Shown: piece after piece, positions 36,223-45,461 of the stretch | Layout of the letters: every line of letters starts with the position of its first letter | How positions within the stretch are numbered: the stretch's first letter is position 1 | Position numbers and translations under genes: made by a program | Origin: a virus | IMG/VR virus record: IMGVR_UViG_3300044620_001600 | Location: 1 to 46,688 of that record | Length of the DNA: 46,688 nt | Direction: 5' to 3' (one strand) | Notes under the pieces: generated by a model | The model's input: the letters and a program-made list of their open reading frames with translations, nothing else | Database searches by the model: none | What the model was told of the DNA's origin: nothing

Positions 36223-37098
36223 ATGAACTTACCCTTAATTAACAATGACAACGTCGGTAACTCCTACTATGGCTGGACAACTAATAATCTAGATTGGGCG
36301 CCAGAGTCTTTGGGATTTACACGCATTCAATGCGCTAATTGGATAAATGGTTTTTTTGGACAACCTTGCGCTCTCGCAGATGCCACTACAGGGTTTCATT
36401 TAATTTTACCAGTTAGTTTTGAATCACTAAGTTTGCCCGTAACTGCGTCAAAATTCAGATTTAACAATCTAGGAATAAGTCGCACTATTGGAAACCCTTC
36501 GACGACGACGATGAATGTCCAATATTGTGCAGTTAACTGTCTTGACTTGCTTACTCTTATTTTTAACCGTCCTTCAGCTTATTATTGGGCAGTTTTGAAT
36601 TCGCACAGTTTAAGTATTTTCAACGACAATTATCTTAATAATTCGCAACGGCATACCTTTTTTAGTTGCGGATGGCTAAGAAACCCTTTGTTTCCTCAAT
36701 CGGATTTTGTTCAGAATGCTTATTTTTTATGGACAGTCGGACCAGATTCTAATAGTAGAGCGGCCGGCCGTCCATCATTGGGAGGGAGTGCTAGGCAAAA
36801 CTTTGTGTTACCAACAGCAACAACTCCAGATCCTATTGCCAATTATCTTGTCTCTTGTCAAACCGCTACCCCCGGAGCTAATGCAACAGAATTTTATTTA
36901 AGAGATAATGTAGCTCCTAATAAAGCCGTTGGATATGTTCCGAATCTTTTAAAATGCTCTTTGGATATTCCTGTGGGGGGAATATATCCAAATAAAGGAA
37001 TTGATCCTGATGACTCTAATATAGACACTTGGAAATGCGTGGCGAAAATAGGGAACGAATCTTTGTTAATGAGAGTGTGGGCTACAGGGTTAGTTTAG
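36223..37098 (+). CDS. Putative tail tip or receptor-binding structural protein (291 aa)
   Basis: The protein is rich in Asn, Trp and Cys and has no charged coiled-coil stretches (NSYYGWTTNNLDWAPESLGF, then HTFFSCGWLRNPLFPQ). It resembles no domain I know. Its location between the adhesin-like gene and the DUF2460 gene, without gaps, makes a structural role likely. Many cysteines could be paired in an extracellular particle protein. Confidence 0.6.
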   Translation: MNLPLINNDNVGNSYYGWTTNNLDWAPESLGFTRIQCANWINGFFGQPCALADATTGFHLILPVSFESLSLPVTASKFRFNNLGISRTIGNPSTTTMNVQYCAVNCLDLLTLIFNRPSAYYWAVLNSHSLSIFNDNYLNNSQRHTFFSCGWLRNPLFPQSDFVQNAYFLWTVGPDSNSRAAGRPSLGGSARQNFVLPTATTPDPIANYLVSCQTATPGANATEFYLRDNVAPNKAVGYVPNLLKCSLDIPVGGIYPNKGIDPDDSNIDTWKCVAKIGNESLLMRVWATGLV

Positions 37099-37099
37099 T

Positions 37100-37810
37100 A
37101 TGATCTATTATCACGTTTTTGGAACTGCTAGAGAAAAAAGCTTAGATGGAAGTCAAGATAATCCTATATTTTGGCGTACTGGTATATCAATTTCGTGGGA
37201 CAAAGAACCGACATTGAAAACTGTTGGTGGAATTAATCTATTTGGTCAATTCTGGAAAATAGTTAGCAAATACGGTCAACAAGTAAGTATTTTTTCTATT
37301 CCTTCTGATCAGTACAACTCTCGTTACACTGGTTCAATTGCTGACATAATCCCCTTAGAGAGAACCAGTAAAAACTACACTTATTCTGGCACTGTAAGCG
37401 AACCCAAAAAACTAGCTTATGATGTTACAGTAATTGACATTATTCGTGTCATTAATCAGACTGATTTTCCTGATGATCCTTACCCAGTAAATACTCCTGA
37501 ATTTCCTATTATTCCAGATAAAGACTATCAAACAGAAATTCAGTTTTCTAATTCTTTACTAGAAAACACAGAAGGGGCAGAACAACGAATAGTGGAATGG
37601 TCTAGCCCTATTAGAGTGTTCAATCTTGCTCGAACTACGTTACAATCTGATGATTTAAATGCTATTCTCGACTTTCATGAAGAAATGAAAGGATCAAAAA
37701 AAGACTTTCTTTATCGTGACCTTTCTGACTATCAAGTAAAAAAAAGCCTATTTACACCTCTTATTTATTGCCAACTAAGCAATTTTATTGTTAATAGTAT
37801 GCGCCTGTAG
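37100..37810 (+). CDS. DUF2460-like baseplate protein, N-terminal half (236 aa)
   Basis: Residues ~140-225 match the DUF2460 / GTA gp12 pattern: TEIQFSNSLLENTEGAEQRI, then VEWSSPIRVFNLARTTLQSD and LNAILDFHEEMKGSKKDFLY. The protein stops soon after this, while DUF2460 proteins normally continue with a domain that here appears at the start of the next gene (37878). The region between has an open stretch in another frame (to TGA 37880). A split of one ancestral gene by frameshift or a chain break is plausible. It should form part of the distal tail ring. Confidence 0.68.
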   Translation: MIYYHVFGTAREKSLDGSQDNPIFWRTGISISWDKEPTLKTVGGINLFGQFWKIVSKYGQQVSIFSIPSDQYNSRYTGSIADIIPLERTSKNYTYSGTVSEPKKLAYDVTVIDIIRVINQTDFPDDPYPVNTPEFPIIPDKDYQTEIQFSNSLLENTEGAEQRIVEWSSPIRVFNLARTTLQSDDLNAILDFHEEMKGSKKDFLYRDLSDYQVKKSLFTPLIYCQLSNFIVNSMRL

Positions 37811-37877
37811 ATACGGTAGATGGACAGTTTACTTATTGCGCTTTTGATCTTAACAACTCAGGATTTGATAGAACACC

Positions 37878-39539
37878 ATGACTAATTTAACTAATCAAGA
37901 TAACACAGAAGGAATATTTTCCCCAGAACACAATGGAGTAAATACAGAATTTATTTTGATCAAAGCATATTCTTGCGGCAATAACGTTCATCACAGACCT
38001 ATTCTTTATCCAGATATTGATAGCCTAAAAATCTATCAAGGAACTACAGAAATACCACCGTCGGAATATATAGTAGCTCCTGGTAAAATAGTTTTCAACA
38101 ATCCACCTCCTAATAGCCCCAAATTAACTTGGGAAGGCACTTTTAAGGTATTGTGTCATTTTGAAGAAGACAAACTAGATTATCAACCTATTACAAAAAA
38201 TAGAGATAACGCTATTTTTTCTATCCCAAAATTAATTTTACGAGAATCAAGAATTGAGCCTGAAATTGCATTGCTACCTAGTGATGTTTTTTCTTCGGAC
38301 TTAAATCACGATTTTAATTTAAATTTAACTAAAAGGTGTACAATTTCTCCTGAATTTGAGACAAATACTATTAGTTTATCTAGTGGAGAAAGAAAAAGAT
38401 TTTCTCGGAGAGATACTCCTTCCGATATTAGCTCTTTACAGCAAAGAAAAACTTTATCTCAAAAAGATATTGATTATCTGATTGCCTTGTGGTTGTGCGC
38501 CAAGGGTTCAGGAGCGACATTTCGTTATCCTGATTTAGTTAACGGTTTATCAATTTTATCCCGATTCAACTCTGTCTCTTTGAGCTACCAGAACCAATCC
38601 TCTTTACAGATTTATTCACTTGGAGAATTACAGATCAGGAGATTTACCGAGGGGGTACAACAAGATTTAGGGTTAGACGATTCTTTCGCAAATCCTGTTT
38701 TAACGCTGTGTTATTGCGTTTTAATTGAACTTACAAACGGAGAAAAGCTCGGTTATACAAATTTTTCCCAAGACTTAAAAATTGGTGGGGTAGTATTTCG
38801 AGCAAAGCAAGCTCTTGATCCGACTGCAATAGAAAAACAATTGGGAATACAATCGGATAATCAAGAATATAGAGGTGCTTTTAGTGATAATATTGACGAA
38901 AATTTACTTTTTTCTGATAGATTTAGAGAAGCTCGAATTATCACAGCAATTGTTGATTGGAGAAACCTACCTAATTCACTTTTAGATATTCCAGACGAGC
39001 AAATACAAATAGGTTATGTGGGAGAAATTAAATCACTTGGTGGCGAAAGCTATACACTTGAAAATCTTACTGGCTCTAGTATTAATTTAAGGCAAAGTAG
39101 AGATGAAAAAACATCGCCTTTTTGCCGATGGGCCTTTGGACAGGATAACGGTGATAACTCAGGATGCCGTAAACAAGTACCATTTTACGAGACTCAGGTT
39201 GCTGGTGTTAGTAGTCGGAGAGACTTTGAGGTGTGGGGAGAATATCAAAATCTTGCTTGGGGAAAATGCACATTTACAGACGGGGCAAATAAATCAGCTA
39301 CTTACGCAATTTACCGAACTGTTTCAATATTTGGAGGTAAAACTCAAATTCAGTTATTTACTGAAGCATCTGGTTCCGTAGCTACCCACGATGGCGTAAT
39401 CCTTACTGCTGGATGCGATAAAACCTACAGTACTTGTAAAAACACTTGGAATAATGCTATAAATTTTGGCAATATCCCCAGTTTTGGGAACTTTATGCCT
39501 GGGAATGACTTTTTATTAAGCTCTCCAAAGCAAAGTTAA
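37878..39539 (+). CDS. Baseplate protein: DUF2460 C-half plus DUF2163 (GTA gp13-like), 553 aa
   Basis: The first ~115 residues resemble the second half of DUF2460 (FILIKAYSCGNNVHHRPILY, APGKIVFNNPPP, LTWEGTFKVLCHFEEDKLDY). Residues ~180-220 again look like the first half of that fold (LSQKDIDYLIALWLCAKGSG). From ~270 to the end is DUF2163 (phage BR0599-like): CYCVLIELTNGEKLGYTNFS, RWAFGQDNGDNSGCRK, and the hallmark end TAGCDKTYSTCKNTWNNAIN with MPGNDFLL. DUF2163 proteins connect the distal tail to the hub in gene-transfer-agent-type tails. Confidence 0.8.
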   Translation: MTNLTNQDNTEGIFSPEHNGVNTEFILIKAYSCGNNVHHRPILYPDIDSLKIYQGTTEIPPSEYIVAPGKIVFNNPPPNSPKLTWEGTFKVLCHFEEDKLDYQPITKNRDNAIFSIPKLILRESRIEPEIALLPSDVFSSDLNHDFNLNLTKRCTISPEFETNTISLSSGERKRFSRRDTPSDISSLQQRKTLSQKDIDYLIALWLCAKGSGATFRYPDLVNGLSILSRFNSVSLSYQNQSSLQIYSLGELQIRRFTEGVQQDLGLDDSFANPVLTLCYCVLIELTNGEKLGYTNFSQDLKIGGVVFRAKQALDPTAIEKQLGIQSDNQEYRGAFSDNIDENLLFSDRFREARIITAIVDWRNLPNSLLDIPDEQIQIGYVGEIKSLGGESYTLENLTGSSINLRQSRDEKTSPFCRWAFGQDNGDNSGCRKQVPFYETQVAGVSSRRDFEVWGEYQNLAWGKCTFTDGANKSATYAIYRTVSIFGGKTQIQLFTEASGSVATHDGVILTAGCDKTYSTCKNTWNNAINFGNIPSFGNFMPGNDFLLSSPKQS

Positions 39540-39607
39540 GTGTTTCTAAAGAATTAATCATCAAAAAAATATTTATAGTATAAAATATAAAATAAATTCA
39601 GTTTACC

Positions 39608-40045
39608 ATGAACTACTTTTTTATTGTTTCTACACCAGCACCTTATAACGAACCGCAACCAGCACGACTAACGTTTTCTGATATTAGCTCTATACTTAGC
39701 ATCGTTATTTCAGTCGGGGGGATTTTTGTAGTATATCTTGCTTTAAAATCAAAATCAGAAGCGCAAGAGTTGGATAATAACACAATAAAACACACGGCTA
39801 CTCAAATGGAGAAGCTAGAAGTAAGAATCGAAAAAATGGTTGATAAAGTCGTTGATAAAATCTCCACAAGCATGGATCGATTGGATAAATTGACTTTAGA
39901 TTTATCTACAAGATTGGCGATTATAGAAAATGAACAAAAATCTTTATCAAATAATCAAAGGCAAATTGAAACAATGAGAGCTAAACAGGAAGATATAGAT
40001 CATCGTCTTACTTTAATCGAACAGCAAATTAAGACTAAATCTTAA
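39608..40045 (+). CDS. Holin-like membrane protein with coiled coil (145 aa)
   Basis: One membrane segment at ~24-46 (SDISSILSIVISVGGIFVVY) is followed by a long charged coiled coil (~60-140: QMEKLEVRIEKMVDKVVDKI, then RLDKLTLDLSTRLAIIENEQ). It lies directly before the endolysin gene. Its shape resembles small holin-like or XhlA-like phage proteins, but one-membrane coiled-coil proteins of other function exist. Confidence 0.65.
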   Translation: MNYFFIVSTPAPYNEPQPARLTFSDISSILSIVISVGGIFVVYLALKSKSEAQELDNNTIKHTATQMEKLEVRIEKMVDKVVDKISTSMDRLDKLTLDLSTRLAIIENEQKSLSNNQRQIETMRAKQEDIDHRLTLIEQQIKTKS

Positions 40046-40081
40046 GTTGATAAAATTATTAATCTTGTTGAATAAATTACC

Positions 40082-40870
40082 ATGAAATTTTTAACAGCAA
40101 ATCGCAACACTATTTTAAAATCGTACTTAATGGATTCTAACTCCGAAAGTCTTCCTCAAGACTTTCGGGCAATCCCAATCAAAGCTGGACAAAGAGTAAT
40201 TTATAGTCAGATTCTCAAAAGAGAAAAAAATCACTATTTGCTAGAAATAAAGCCCCCGATTGAGGGTAAATTTAATTGGTACGCTTTTGTTGGTCACTTT
40301 AACGATCCCAATCCCCCTGTAGTCCCCAAGGATCAAGTTGAGGGTGTGTTTGACAGGCTTAACGATAAAATTACTGATTTTCAGTTTCAAAAATTAGATG
40401 AGTGCCTTAAGAGATTTGACATTACCACAGTACAAAGAGTTCGACATTTTTTAAGCCAAATAGCCCATGAATCAGCAGGATTACGGTACATGGTAGAAAT
40501 CCACGACGGCTCAAATTATGAAGGACGAAAAGACTTAGGGAATACCAGACCTGGTGACGGCAAAAAGTTCAGAGGTGTAGATGCCCTTCAGATGACTGGC
40601 AGAGCCAATTATCAGGCATTTGCTAACTATATAGGCGATCAGCGTGTTATGGAAGGGTGGCAATATGTTGGCGAAAGATATTTGTTTTTACCATCTGGAT
40701 TTTGGTGGATGAATAACAAAATGAATGAGTTGTGTGACCGTGGGGCAACCGTTGAACAAATTACCCGTCGTGTCAACGGTGGTACAAATGGACTAGCCGA
40801 AAGAAAACGATATTATGAGAGGGCTTTAAAGTTTATCCAAGATATTGACAATTCAAAAAGTAACCTGTAA
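40082..40870 (+). CDS. GH19 chitinase-like endolysin with N-terminal wall-binding-type domain (262 aa)
   Basis: Residues ~85-255 form a glycoside hydrolase family 19 domain. The catalytic region reads RHFLSQIAHESAGLRYMVEI with Glu130 and Glu139, followed by KFRGVDALQMTGRANYQAF and SGFWWMNNKMNEL. The N-terminal ~72 residues (MKFLTANRNTILKSYLMDSN, then IPIKAGQRVIY) are of a kind found in front of cyanobacterial wall hydrolases and may bind the wall. It should cut glycan strands at lysis. No signal peptide, so it needs the upstream holin-like protein for release. Confidence 0.88.
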   Translation: MKFLTANRNTILKSYLMDSNSESLPQDFRAIPIKAGQRVIYSQILKREKNHYLLEIKPPIEGKFNWYAFVGHFNDPNPPVVPKDQVEGVFDRLNDKITDFQFQKLDECLKRFDITTVQRVRHFLSQIAHESAGLRYMVEIHDGSNYEGRKDLGNTRPGDGKKFRGVDALQMTGRANYQAFANYIGDQRVMEGWQYVGERYLFLPSGFWWMNNKMNELCDRGATVEQITRRVNGGTNGLAERKRYYERALKFIQDIDNSKSNL

Positions 40871-40895
40871 TATTTAGTTAAAACTAAAGGTTGTC

Positions 40896-41162
40896 ATGAG
40901 AAAAGAATTTCGTCCGTTAATACTAGAAACAGTAGAAGGTCATCCGGCATTTATTAACTGTTACGATATTATTACAAGCACCCATTGCTCTATTGAAGAT
41001 AATTACATAGTCGATGCGACTTCACAAGTGGGGATTGCAATATCCAATGTTGCGGCTAAGGCTTTAATGAACGCGTTAACTACTGATTTATTTTTTTCTA
41101 GTGATGACATTGACGAAAGAAGAGTTTTGCGGAGCGATGGAACATTTGATAGATATTTTTAA
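40896..41162 (+). CDS. Hypothetical protein (88 aa)
   Basis: A small protein after the endolysin, reading MRKEFRPLILETVEGHPAFI and ending SSDDIDERRVLRSDGTFDRY. It has a possible helix in the middle (VGIAISNVAAKALMNAL). No membrane segment that would fit a spanin. It closes this transcription block before a strong terminator. Confidence 0.6.
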   Translation: MRKEFRPLILETVEGHPAFINCYDIITSTHCSIEDNYIVDATSQVGIAISNVAAKALMNALTTDLFFSSDDIDERRVLRSDGTFDRYF

Positions 41163-41188
41163 TATTTAGATTTCTCCTTGGGTGATTT

Positions 41189-41219
41189 AAAACAGACCAT
41201 TAACAAAATGGTCTGTTTT
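41189..41219. terminator. Strong terminator after the lysis genes
   Basis: AAAACAGACCATT-AACAA-AATGGTCTGTTTT, a perfect 13-bp stem with A and T runs at its ends. It separates lysis genes from the head module. Confidence 0.92.
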
Positions 41220-41240
41220 CTTATATCATAGAAATAGTAC

Positions 41241-42524
41241 ATGGCAGTTCTAATGGCAAAAAAGAAGAAAAAGGATGACAAATTAAGAGGCTCTCAGCGA
41301 TCCCTTACTTCACCGGGGATCGTGTCGGTATCACGTCGGTACGATTTGGAGATTACGGAAAATCCTATCCGTGATCCGAGAATATCAAGAGAATTAATCG
41401 AACTTAATCAATGGTGCTATGAAGTCGTCCACGCCCTTGATATGGCCGCTTCTGATACCTTTGCATCTGACGATGGAGACGATCAGGGATGGATAGTAGC
41501 AAAAAACCTTGATGATGAAGAAACTCCTGTTAACTCAGAAGTGTTTGCCATTGCAGAAGATATTAGGTTAAGAAAACAGAATTTTTCAACCTACATGATT
41601 GGTGGGGATAGACTCAAGAAAGCCCTAAGATGGGCATTAGGGAAGGGAGAATGTTTTCTAGAGTTAGGTATTGAACGAGAGGGTTTATCTGCTAACAAGT
41701 CTAAGGATTTTGGTGTAGCAAAAACTCTTTATTTGCCTACCTTTGAGATGTTTAGGAAAGAAACAGATCAAGGGGAATTAATTGGTTTTGAGCAAAGGAA
41801 ATACGTTTCGGAGTCTGATCCTGATTATTTTTTTGAACCCTATAAAATCTGTCATATTCGCCATGAACCTGATTTTCTTTATGGTCGCTCTCTTTGGTTA
41901 GCTTCTTTAGATGCTTGGGCTGATGTTAAACAGGCTTTTGATAATTTGATTAGGGCATCTAATGACTTAGGGGTTTCTCCGACTCTTCATATTATGCCAG
42001 GTATTTCTACTGAGCAAGAAAGAATTTATGAGCGAGAATTAGAAATCCGTAGAAAAAGTGGCATTATAACCGATCATATTCTCAGCTATCCTGGACAAGA
42101 TATTCGCAAAATGACTAATTTCAACTCTGATTTAACAGGGTTAATTGATACTCTTTTACAATGCCGGTACAAGCTAATTATCCCTGGATTCCCGACCTAT
42201 TTCTTCCCAGGATTAGAATCAAAAGGGGGAACTAAAGAGTTATCCCGGTCGCCTGATCGTCGCTATTCTAGGATGAGATACGGATGGTGTCAGCTTCTTA
42301 GCGGTGCTATCAAACAGGTAATTGACACAGAAATCATTCTCAGAAAAGGATTAGATTTTTATGCCGAAAATGCTAGAAATAAATATCGGATACTGTGGCC
42401 AGAATGGAGTGAATCTATTGATGGTATGTCTGGGGGAGAAGTTGAAGACACTGACTCTGATTTAACCGATGAAGAAACTAATAAACAACCTGTTAAAAAA
42501 CTAAATATAAATCAAAATGATTAA
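41241..42524 (+). CDS. Portal protein (427 aa)
   Basis: After a basic N-terminus (MAKKKKKDDK; an alternative start is ATG 41253) the protein follows portal architecture: DPRISRELIELNQWCYEVVH, a wing region with LRWALGKGECFLELGIEREG, KICHIRHEPDFLYGRSLWLA, and a stem and crown with LIDTLLQCRYKLIIPGFPTY. The C-terminus is acidic. Its place at the head of the head module, followed by a MuF-like and a protease gene, supports the call. It would form the dodecamer through which DNA is packed. It overlaps the methyltransferase gene by 8 nt. Confidence 0.78.
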   Translation: MAVLMAKKKKKDDKLRGSQRSLTSPGIVSVSRRYDLEITENPIRDPRISRELIELNQWCYEVVHALDMAASDTFASDDGDDQGWIVAKNLDDEETPVNSEVFAIAEDIRLRKQNFSTYMIGGDRLKKALRWALGKGECFLELGIEREGLSANKSKDFGVAKTLYLPTFEMFRKETDQGELIGFEQRKYVSESDPDYFFEPYKICHIRHEPDFLYGRSLWLASLDAWADVKQAFDNLIRASNDLGVSPTLHIMPGISTEQERIYERELEIRRKSGIITDHILSYPGQDIRKMTNFNSDLTGLIDTLLQCRYKLIIPGFPTYFFPGLESKGGTKELSRSPDRRYSRMRYGWCQLLSGAIKQVIDTEIILRKGLDFYAENARNKYRILWPEWSESIDGMSGGEVEDTDSDLTDEETNKQPVKKLNINQND

Positions 42525-43929
42525 TCAAATTATTCACGGTGATTGTTTTGATGTTTTAAAAAATATTCCTGATAATTCCATTGATTTAATCCTTACCGAT
42601 CCTCCCTATGGACTTTCGTTCATGGGTAAAGATTGGGATCATGGTGTACCCGGTGTACAGTTTTGGATTGAAGCTTTACGAGTCGCTAAACCAGGAGCGC
42701 ACCTATTTGCTTTTGGTGGGACTCGTACTTTTCACCGATTGGCAGTAGCGATCGAGGACGCTGGTTGGGAAATCAGAGATACCATTATGTGGGTCTATGG
42801 GTCGGGGTTTCCGAAGTCGTTGGACGTAAGCAAGGCGATTGATAAACGAGGGGGAGCGACTGTTGGATTTGAATCCTTTCGTAATGCAGTAAAAACTGCA
42901 ATGAATAAAAATCAAATAAGCCGAGCAAAACTGCAAGAGGCTTTAGGTAATTTTATGTTGTCCCATTATTTGACGGCTGGCTCACAACCTGCGATTCTAA
43001 ATTGGCGTGATTATCAAGTCATACGTGATACAGTTGGACTTGGCGATGCTTATGACGAAATGTTTAGACCAGAAGCCGAGCGTGAGGTTGTGGGTAAGAG
43101 CATAAGTGGTAAGACCGCAATATGGCAAGAACAGGGAGGCATGGGCGACTTTAACATCACCGCCCCCGCCACACCCGAAGCAAAACAATGGGAAGGCTGG
43201 GGGACTGCTCTAAAACCAGCACTCGAACCGATTACGGTGGCTCGTAAACCTCTCACCGGAACGGTCGCGGAGAATGTCCTACAGTGGGGAACTGGGGGGA
43301 TTAATATCGATGGGTGTCGTGTGGAGTGTGAAGGTAAGCCAGTTTTCATCAATGGTGTTGAACGTGATAGAAACAGATCAAGTTACGACACTGGTGGCAG
43401 TAATCGAACGGGTAAAATAACTACACAAGGCCGCTGGCCTGCGAACCTCATCCACGACGGCAGCGAGGAGGTGGTGGGGTTGTTTCCTTATCAGAAGTCA
43501 GGCAAGGTTAAACCTCACGTTATAAAGCGTGACAAAACAGTAGTAGATTTTAAGCGTGGGTTGACTCAAAAAACAGGGTATTTTCTATCTAGCGAAGGCT
43601 CTGCCGCCCGCTTTTTCTATTGCGCTAAAGCTAGTAAATCCGAACGCGGTGAAGGTAATACTCATCCTACGGTAAAACCACTAGCATTAATGAAATATCT
43701 CATAACTTTAGGATTACCTCCGGGTGGGACAGTCCTCGACCCTTTTTGTGGTTCTGGCACTACTGCTTTAGCTTGCAAAGAATTAGGTAGAAATTATATC
43801 TGTATCGAGAAAGAATTAGAATATTATCAGATAGCTTGTAACAGACTAGACCAACCTATAGAACCTATTCCAGATGAACCGATAGAAGAACCAGTAGATA
43901 ATTCTCCATTACAGTTAAAACTGTTTTAA
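42517..43929 (+). CDS. DNA methyltransferase (N4-cytosine / N6-adenine type), 470 aa
   Basis: Motif IV TDPPYG (DPPY 28-31) comes first and motif I DPFCGSGTT (408-416) last, the order of beta-class amino-methyltransferases. HPTVKPLALMKYLITLG precedes motif I, as usual. A ~70-residue insert near 107-175 (FRNAVKTAMNKNQISRAKLQ) looks like a helix-turn-helix and may read the target sequence. It probably modifies phage DNA to escape host restriction. Its position between portal and minor head genes is unusual but seen in phages with inserted methylases. There is no partner endonuclease. Confidence 0.85.
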   Translation: MINQIIHGDCFDVLKNIPDNSIDLILTDPPYGLSFMGKDWDHGVPGVQFWIEALRVAKPGAHLFAFGGTRTFHRLAVAIEDAGWEIRDTIMWVYGSGFPKSLDVSKAIDKRGGATVGFESFRNAVKTAMNKNQISRAKLQEALGNFMLSHYLTAGSQPAILNWRDYQVIRDTVGLGDAYDEMFRPEAEREVVGKSISGKTAIWQEQGGMGDFNITAPATPEAKQWEGWGTALKPALEPITVARKPLTGTVAENVLQWGTGGINIDGCRVECEGKPVFINGVERDRNRSSYDTGGSNRTGKITTQGRWPANLIHDGSEEVVGLFPYQKSGKVKPHVIKRDKTVVDFKRGLTQKTGYFLSSEGSAARFFYCAKASKSERGEGNTHPTVKPLALMKYLITLGLPPGGTVLDPFCGSGTTALACKELGRNYICIEKELEYYQIACNRLDQPIEPIPDEPIEEPVDNSPLQLKLF

Positions 43930-43963
43930 ATTTGATAAAATACAGTAAAACCAAGAGATAATT

Positions 43964-44116
43964 ATGACAAATCTAAAAGCTTATGTTGTTTCCGATTCTA
44001 ATGATGGTCAGGTCGTTAACATGACTGAACTGGAAGTTATTGAAGCTTTAAAAGATGAGGTGTCTAAGCTAAAAGCTCAGATCGGTGAACTTAACAAAGC
44101 AGAAACAGAAGCGTAA
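43964..44116 (+). CDS. Small hypothetical protein (50 aa)
   Basis: CAAGAGATAATT precedes ATG 43964. It starts MTNLKAYVVSDSNDGQVVNM and has a C-terminal heptad-like helix (EALKDEVSKLKAQIGELNKA). It may be a small coiled-coil structural or assembly protein. Followed by an imperfect hairpin (CTGTCAAGA...TCTTGTCAG, about 44132-44156). Confidence 0.6.
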   Translation: MTNLKAYVVSDSNDGQVVNMTELEVIEALKDEVSKLKAQIGELNKAETEA

Positions 44117-44187
44117 GTGGATTAGGGAACTGTCAAGAGTTATTTCTTGTCAGTCAAGAGTTATTATTTAATTTAAAGAGAAAATCC

Positions 44188-44412
44188 ATGAATAACAATA
44201 ACTTTGACGCTATTATCGAAGATTTGAGTATCGAAGACTTGAGAGCCGAATACGCCGAATTAACCGACTCATACGATAACCTGATGTTTGATTATGAAAC
44301 ATTAAAATTAAAGATAAAAATGTTAGAAATTAAAAACCGTAACCTAAAAGCTAAACTCAATAAATCAGAAAAAACCCAAGAATTAGTTTATGACGGATTA
44401 GGAGATAAATAA
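44188..44412 (+). CDS. Small acidic coiled-coil protein (74 aa)
   Basis: AAAGAGAAAATCC precedes the ATG. An acidic start (DAIIEDLSIEDLRAEYAELT) turns into a long heptad helix (LMFDYETLKLKIKMLEIKNR). It could be an assembly helper. Function not known. Confidence 0.6.
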   Translation: MNNNNFDAIIEDLSIEDLRAEYAELTDSYDNLMFDYETLKLKIKMLEIKNRNLKAKLNKSEKTQELVYDGLGDK

Positions 44413-44413
44413 C

Positions 44414-44620
44414 ATGACAGATAAATTCAACCCAAAAGATAAAAAGCCAAGTAACCTTACCAAAAAGATGAGTAAAGAAGAATGGGAAATGCGAAAACCA
44501 CTGCCGCCAGAAATATTAATTTCTTCTTTACAAGAACCAGTTCATAAAAACATTGGATGCTCTAAATTTGTTAAGGCATCGAAAAGCCCGATAAAACCAT
44601 CGAGAGTAGAATTAGAATAA
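44414..44620 (+). CDS. Small hypothetical protein with DKFNPKDK start (68 aa)
   Basis: The first residues, MTDKFNPKDKKPSNLTKKMS, repeat almost exactly in the 44628 gene (MADKFNPEDK). The rest is Lys/Pro-rich and probably disordered. A partial duplication produced the two N-termini. Confidence 0.6.
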   Translation: MTDKFNPKDKKPSNLTKKMSKEEWEMRKPLPPEILISSLQEPVHKNIGCSKFVKASKSPIKPSRVELE

Positions 44621-44627
44621 AGTAATC

Positions 44628-44798
44628 ATGGCAGATAAATTCAACCCAGAAGATAAAAACCTACAGCCAATTAGTCGGTTGCTAGGGAGAGCCGAAGTAA
44701 CAGCCGATGACATCCAAAAAGCTATCGATGACTGGAAAAAGAAACCTCCGGATGATGAATTTAAAAACCTATTAGAACCTGAAATAAGTTATGAGTGA
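44628..44798 (+). CDS. Small hypothetical protein with DKFNPEDK start (56 aa)
   Basis: It reads MADKFNPEDKNLQPISRLLG, then RAEVTADDIQKAIDDWKKKP. Its stop overlaps the start of the MuF-like gene by 8 nt, so the two are co-translated. Related at its N-terminus to the gene before it. Confidence 0.6.
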   Translation: MADKFNPEDKNLQPISRLLGRAEVTADDIQKAIDDWKKKPPDDEFKNLLEPEISYE

Positions 44799-45435
44799 TT
44801 TTTCTTTTAACCCTGCAACTCGACGCTATCGAGACAATCGAACGGGGAGATTTGTCTCCACTGAAAAAGTTAGACAAATCTCCCAACAAACTATTAATGC
44901 CCGTACTCAAAAAACAGATAAACTTACCCGTGACCTTTTACAGAAAAAAATAACTGTTAGTGAGTGGGAAGAAAAAATGTCGTTTGAGATTAAAGACTTG
45001 ACTATTCAGCTTTATCGAGTTGGTAAGCCTGACATGAACGCTTCTGACTATGGCAGAATTGGTCAGATGCTTAGAACACAATACGCACGATTAAGAAAGT
45101 TTTGCCGTGATATTATTCTTGGTACTCAATCAGAGGCTCAAATAATCAACCGCTCTAAACAGTACGTTGCCAAGTCTAGAGAAGCTTTTGAGGAGGGAAG
45201 CCGGAGAGGACACGCTCTAGTCAACAAGTGGGAAAAGAGAATAATTACCAAAAAAGAATCTTGCCAAGAGTGTCTTTTTTATGAAAGTGCCGGCTGGCAG
45301 CCTATTGGAACACTCCCCCGCCCGACCGAAAGATGCACTTGTCGGGCTAATTGCGGTTGTTACTTTATTTTTTCTAACTCTAGGACACGACCTACCCAGA
45401 ATATGCTCTCGTTAAACTTTGGCTGGACGAAATAA
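44791..45435 (+). CDS. MuF-like minor head / head morphogenesis protein (214 aa)
   Basis: The N-terminus contains YRDNRTGRFVS, common in such phage proteins. The middle is helical and basic. The C-terminus has the cysteine-rich signature of Mu gpF-like proteins: KKESCQECLFYESAGWQPIG, TLPRPTERCTCRANCGCYF. These bind inside the capsid at the portal and may be injected. Order portal, MuF-like, protease is standard for siphoviruses. Confidence 0.72.
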   Translation: MSDFSFNPATRRYRDNRTGRFVSTEKVRQISQQTINARTQKTDKLTRDLLQKKITVSEWEEKMSFEIKDLTIQLYRVGKPDMNASDYGRIGQMLRTQYARLRKFCRDIILGTQSEAQIINRSKQYVAKSREAFEEGSRRGHALVNKWEKRIITKKESCQECLFYESAGWQPIGTLPRPTERCTCRANCGCYFIFSNSRTRPTQNMLSLNFGWTK

Positions 45436-45437
45436 AA

Positions 45438-45461
45438 AACGCAGGGTATCAATCCTGCGTT
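45438..45461. terminator. Hairpin after the MuF-like gene
   Basis: AACGCAGG-GTATCAAT-CCTGCGTT, perfect 8-bp stem preceded by an A-run and followed by GTTTCC. A-run on the minus side makes it stronger there; on the + strand the T-run is weak. Confidence 0.65.

Noticed and set aside
37811-37880. Separate small gene between the two DUF2460-related genes
   Set aside because: The open frame there has no start codon. It is more likely a remnant of a once continuous gene.
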